Shown here: piece by piece, positions 6,178-8,540 of the stretch
Position numbering within the stretch: the first letter of the stretch is position 1
Layout: every line of letters begins with the position of its first letter
Assembly (NCBI GenBank): GCA_003563455.1
Contig: PWRV01000186.1
Coordinates: forward strand, 1-8,540
Direction: 5' to 3'
Length of the DNA stretch: 8,540 bases
Source of the DNA: Thioalkalivibrio sp.
GTDB taxonomy: Bacteria; Pseudomonadota; Gammaproteobacteria; Ectothiorhodospirales; Ectothiorhodospiraceae
Position numbers and translations under genes: made by a program
Notes under the pieces: generated by a model
The model's database searches: none
What the model was told of the DNA's origin: nothing
What the model saw: the letters and a program-made list of their open reading frames with translations, nothing else

Positions 6178-8291
6178 CCGCGACGCCGCTGGATCCGATC
6201 GTCGACCAGCTTGCCCGCAGCGAAGCCGAGCTGCGCGAGGCGCAGGCGATCGCCCAGCTCGGCAGCTGGAGTCTGGACGACGCCACCGGCGAGCTCTTCT
6301 GGAGTGACGAGACCTTCCGTATCCTCGGTATCACGCCCGGCTCCGTGCAACCGACGCTGGCACTGTTCCTCTCCCTCGTGCATCCGGAGGACCGTGCCGC
6401 GGTGCGGCAGGAACTGGAATCCGCACGCCTGCGCCCCGACGGCGTTTACTCGATCGAACATCGGGTGCTGGCCCGGGACGGCGTGCAGCGGTTCGTGCGT
6501 GAGCGGGGCCGGGTGCGATTTGACGAGCGCGGTCGGTCGCTGAGCATCTCGGGGACGACCCTCGATCTCACCGAGCACATTAATGACCAGGAGGACCTGC
6601 GGCAGCGGGAACGGCTGGAACGCGGGCTGCTGGAACTCTCGGCGATGTTCCTCCAGCGGCCGGGGCGGGGGATGGACGACCTGATCAACGAGGCCCTGGC
6701 TCGCATGGGCGGGCTGACCGGAACCGACCGGGCCTACCTCTTCAACGCGGACAGCAGACGCAGGAGTTTCAGCAACACGCACGAGTGGACGGCTCCCGGA
6801 ATCCATCCGGTGATCGAATTGCTCGGTGACATTTCCTGGGATCTCGTGCCTGAATGCGCCCGGATGCTCAATGCCGGCGCTCCGGTGGTGATCCCAAGTG
6901 TCTCCGAACTCTCCCCGGACCATCCGGAGCGGGCTTTTCTCGAAGCCCAGGGCATCCAGTCGATGCTCCTGGTCCCCGTGATGGAGGGTGATGCACTGAA
7001 CGGTTTCGTGGGCTTCGACGCGGTCAGGAACGAACGCGACTGGTCCTCTGCCGAGGTTCGCTTCCTGCAGGTCTTTGGCAGCCTGATGATCAGCACGATC
7101 GAACGCGATCGCGCCTACGCAGAGATGATGGCGGCGAGACAGCGCGAGATGATCGGGCACCTCGCCAGCGGGGGGGCCCACGACTTCAACAACCTGCTCG
7201 GCGTGATCGACGCGAACCTGTACTACCTGCACGGCACCGTGACCGGCCCCGGGGCGGATCCCGAGATCGCGCAGGTGCTGGACGAAACCCACAGCGCGAT
7301 CGGGCAGGCGAAGGTGGTCACCTCAGGCATGCTGTCGCTGAGCCGAGCCGGGAAATTTGCCTCCGAGCGGGTGGATGTGGAGGCTGCGATCGCCGAGCTG
7401 GTGCGCATTTTGAAGCACATCCTGCCTGCCGGCATCAAGCTCGATGTCACGCTGGAACCGCAGTTGGCGGCCCGCAGCACCGGCGGCTTCCTGCAGGCGG
7501 CGTTGCTGAACCTGGCGCTCAACGCCCGCGATGCAATGCCGGACGGAGGGCGGCTGCATATCAGTGGGTCCCGGGTGCCCCGTCCGGGCCCGGCAGCCGT
7601 GACCCTGGGTGATGCCGGTAGCGAGGATCTCGTTCAACTGCGCGTGGCCGACTCGGGTTGCGGCATGGATGCCGGGGTCCTCGAACGGCTGTTCGAACCG
7701 CTGTTTTCGACCAAGGCGCAACAACGCGGCCACGGTCTGGGCCTGTTCATGGTGCATGAGTTCGTGCTGCGCTCCGGAGCCCGGCTGGAGGTCGACTCGC
7801 GCGTGGGGGAGGGTTCCGAGTTCCGGTTGTTGCTGCCCCGCTGGAGCGAGTCCCTCGCCTGCAGCCAGCCCCCGGGGCGCGGAATCGACGGGCGGGTGCC
7901 GGAAACACTGCGGGTGCTGGTGGTTGACGATGACCCGCGTAGCCGGGATTCGGTACGGCGTCTGCTGGAGATGGATGGCGCGACCGTCGTGGCAGTGGAG
8001 CACGGCCTTGCCTGCCTGGAACGTCTGCGACGGGAGCCCGACTTCGACCTGGTGCTGTCGGATGTGTCGATGCCGGTGCTGGATGGTGCGGAGCTCTGCC
8101 GGATCCTGCATGAGCGCTACCCGGCATTGCCGCTGATTCTGATGACGGGGCAGGCCCCGGTGGTGTTTCCCGGCACGCATCTGCCCGGTAATCCCGCGGT
8201 GCTGCGCAAGCCGCTCGATCTGGAGGACCTGCGCGACGTCATCGGAGGGCTGGATCTCTGCGCCGGACGCCGTCAGGGAAGCGCTGAATAA
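6174..8291 (+). CDS. Soluble PAS-GAF hybrid histidine kinase with C-terminal receiver domain
   Basis: A 705-residue cytoplasmic sensor kinase with no membrane segment or signal peptide. Order: short coiled coil (about 10-25), PAS_3-type domain (about 26-137), GAF domain (about 150-312; contains SNTHEW and the GFVGFDAVR strand), dimerisation/phosphotransfer helix with H336 in GGAHDFNNLL, HATPase (about 430-560; N446/N450 in the N box, D493 in DSGCGMD, G519-HGLGL), and a receiver domain (about 580-690; D585-D587, phospho-acceptor D630, T658, K679). All catalytic residues look intact. HDFNN also fits the phosphatase-type H-D-x-x-N motif. Start: ATG 6174 has GGGA about 6 nt upstream and the ATGA overlap; a GTG at 6135 would add 13 residues. 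The likely partner is the upstream OmpR-type regulator. The PAS or GAF ligand is unknown. Confidence 0.92.
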   Translation: MTATPLDPIVDQLARSEAELREAQAIAQLGSWSLDDATGELFWSDETFRILGITPGSVQPTLALFLSLVHPEDRAAVRQELESARLRPDGVYSIEHRVLARDGVQRFVRERGRVRFDERGRSLSISGTTLDLTEHINDQEDLRQRERLERGLLELSAMFLQRPGRGMDDLINEALARMGGLTGTDRAYLFNADSRRRSFSNTHEWTAPGIHPVIELLGDISWDLVPECARMLNAGAPVVIPSVSELSPDHPERAFLEAQGIQSMLLVPVMEGDALNGFVGFDAVRNERDWSSAEVRFLQVFGSLMISTIERDRAYAEMMAARQREMIGHLASGGAHDFNNLLGVIDANLYYLHGTVTGPGADPEIAQVLDETHSAIGQAKVVTSGMLSLSRAGKFASERVDVEAAIAELVRILKHILPAGIKLDVTLEPQLAARSTGGFLQAALLNLALNARDAMPDGGRLHISGSRVPRPGPAAVTLGDAGSEDLVQLRVADSGCGMDAGVLERLFEPLFSTKAQQRGHGLGLFMVHEFVLRSGARLEVDSRVGEGSEFRLLLPRWSESLACSQPPGRGIDGRVPETLRVLVVDDDPRSRDSVRRLLEMDGATVVAVEHGLACLERLRREPDFDLVLSDVSMPVLDGAELCRILHERYPALPLILMTGQAPVVFPGTHLPGNPAVLRKPLDLEDLRDVIGGLDLCAGRRQGSAE

Positions 8292-8323
8292 AGCCATCCT
8301 GGTCCCAGGTCCTGGATTTTTCA

Positions 8324-8351
8324 GGGGAAAGAGATTTACAGATCTTTCCCC
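8324..8351. terminator. Perfect 9-bp stem-loop between convergent genes, possible terminator
   Basis: GGGGAAAGA (8324-8332) and TCTTTCCCC (8343-8351) form a perfect 9-bp stem with a 10-nt loop, 33 bp beyond the kinase stop and 25 bp beyond the stop of the convergent gene. No T tract follows on either strand (five Ts at 8317-8321 precede it on the plus strand), so it is not a canonical Rho-independent terminator. It may instead stabilise 3' ends or act with Rho. Confidence 0.4.
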
Positions 8352-8354
8352 GTC

Positions 8355-8370
8355 CGTGAACGTTCTCACG
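8355..8370. repeat. Small second dyad, CGTGA-ACGTTC-TCACG
   Basis: Five-bp arms CGTGA (8355-8359) and TCACG (8366-8370) flank a 6-nt loop containing AACGTT. It lies 6 bp past the stop of the minus-strand gene at the right edge and could be the first part of a 3'-end structure for that transcript. Short enough to be chance. Confidence 0.25.
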
Positions 8371-8375
8371 CCCCT

Positions 8376-8540
8376 TCAAAAGCGGAATTCGAGGCCGAGC
8401 CCTGCCGCCAGGGTCTCGTAGCGCTCGGGATCCTCCTCGCCGCGCGGCCAGAAATACCCGCCGATCAGCTCCCCGATGATCCAGTCGCGATAGAGCGGGC
8501 GACTGTAGATCGCGCGCAGGCCGTATTCCTCCACCAGTAC
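8376..8540 (-). CDS. C-terminal fragment of an unrecognised, probably outer-membrane beta-barrel protein
   Basis: An open frame on the minus strand enters from the right edge and stops at the complement of 8376-8378, giving 54 residues. The end reads ETLAAGLGLEFRF, with alternating hydrophobic and polar residues and a terminal phenylalanine, the pattern recognised by the BAM machinery in outer-membrane beta-barrels. Aromatic residues (YSRPLYRDW, GGYFWPRGEE) are typical of barrel strands and girdles. I do not recognise the family and most of the gene is outside the window. The gene converges on the kinase, so its function need not be related. Confidence 0.6.
   Translation of the reverse strand, partial: VLVEEYGLRAIYSRPLYRDWIIGELIGGYFWPRGEEDPERYETLAAGLGLEFRF

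Noticed and set aside
6120..7292. Minus-strand open frame of 390 codons opposite the kinase
   Set aside because: No family resemblance; explained by third-position GC bias of the kinase gene. The similar frames at 5195-6061 and 7323-8369 are rejected for the same reason.
8298..8321. Rho-independent terminator from the CCTGG/CCAGG/CCTGG repeats followed by five Ts
   Set aside because: The possible pairings leave loops of one or two bases, or only three to four stable base pairs; too weak to call.
1..8540. CRISPR arrays, tRNA/rRNA genes, insertion sequences, prophage or integration sites
   Set aside because: I looked for regular repeats, cloverleaf-like sequences, transposase or integrase motifs and found none; the window reads as ordinary chromosomal genes.

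Overview
The window is GC-rich, densely coded bacterial chromosome. Its proteins (GlnE, a type IV branched-chain aminotransferase directly behind it, an NDUFS6-like zf-CHCC protein and a PAS/GAF hybrid kinase) fit a gammaproteobacterium. A purple-sulfur or Thioalkalivibrio-like relative (Ectothiorhodospiraceae) is my guess from the style of the proteins; no marker gene proves it.

Layout. Left end, minus strand: a ferric-iron ABC transporter substrate-binding protein (32-1063). The first codons of a following gene, probably its permease, run off the edge. A 144-bp divergent intergenic region (1064-1207) holds a good sigma70-type promoter for the iron gene with a Fur-like AT-rich element over its -10. 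It also holds a 10-bp inverted repeat whose right arm abuts the glnE start codon. From 1208 to 8291 everything reads on the plus strand with short gaps: glnE (1208-4144), ilvE (4158-5078), a 72-residue zf-CHCC zinc protein (5131-5349), an OmpR/PhoB-type response regulator (5372-6094) and a soluble PAS-GAF hybrid histidine kinase with a C-terminal receiver domain (6174-8291). Regulator and kinase are bridged by a 28-codon reading frame that overlaps both by ATGA. At the right end a convergent minus-strand gene contributes only its last 54 codons (8376 to the edge), ending in a beta-barrel-like C-terminus. Two stem-loops lie between the convergent genes.

How the genes fit. GlnE adjusts glutamine synthetase activity to nitrogen status. 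IlvE uses glutamate/2-oxoglutarate for branched-chain amino acid transamination, so the first two genes share the glutamate economy. The two-component pair follows in the same direction with no visible terminator before it, so it may be co-transcribed. What it senses cannot be read from the sequence: the kinase has no membrane segment, so a cytoplasmic signal to PAS or GAF is likely. No wholly new system is evident. The points most worth a second look are the ATGA-microORF-ATGA junction, the hybrid kinase/OmpR pairing without an Hpt protein in view, and the signals in the divergent region.
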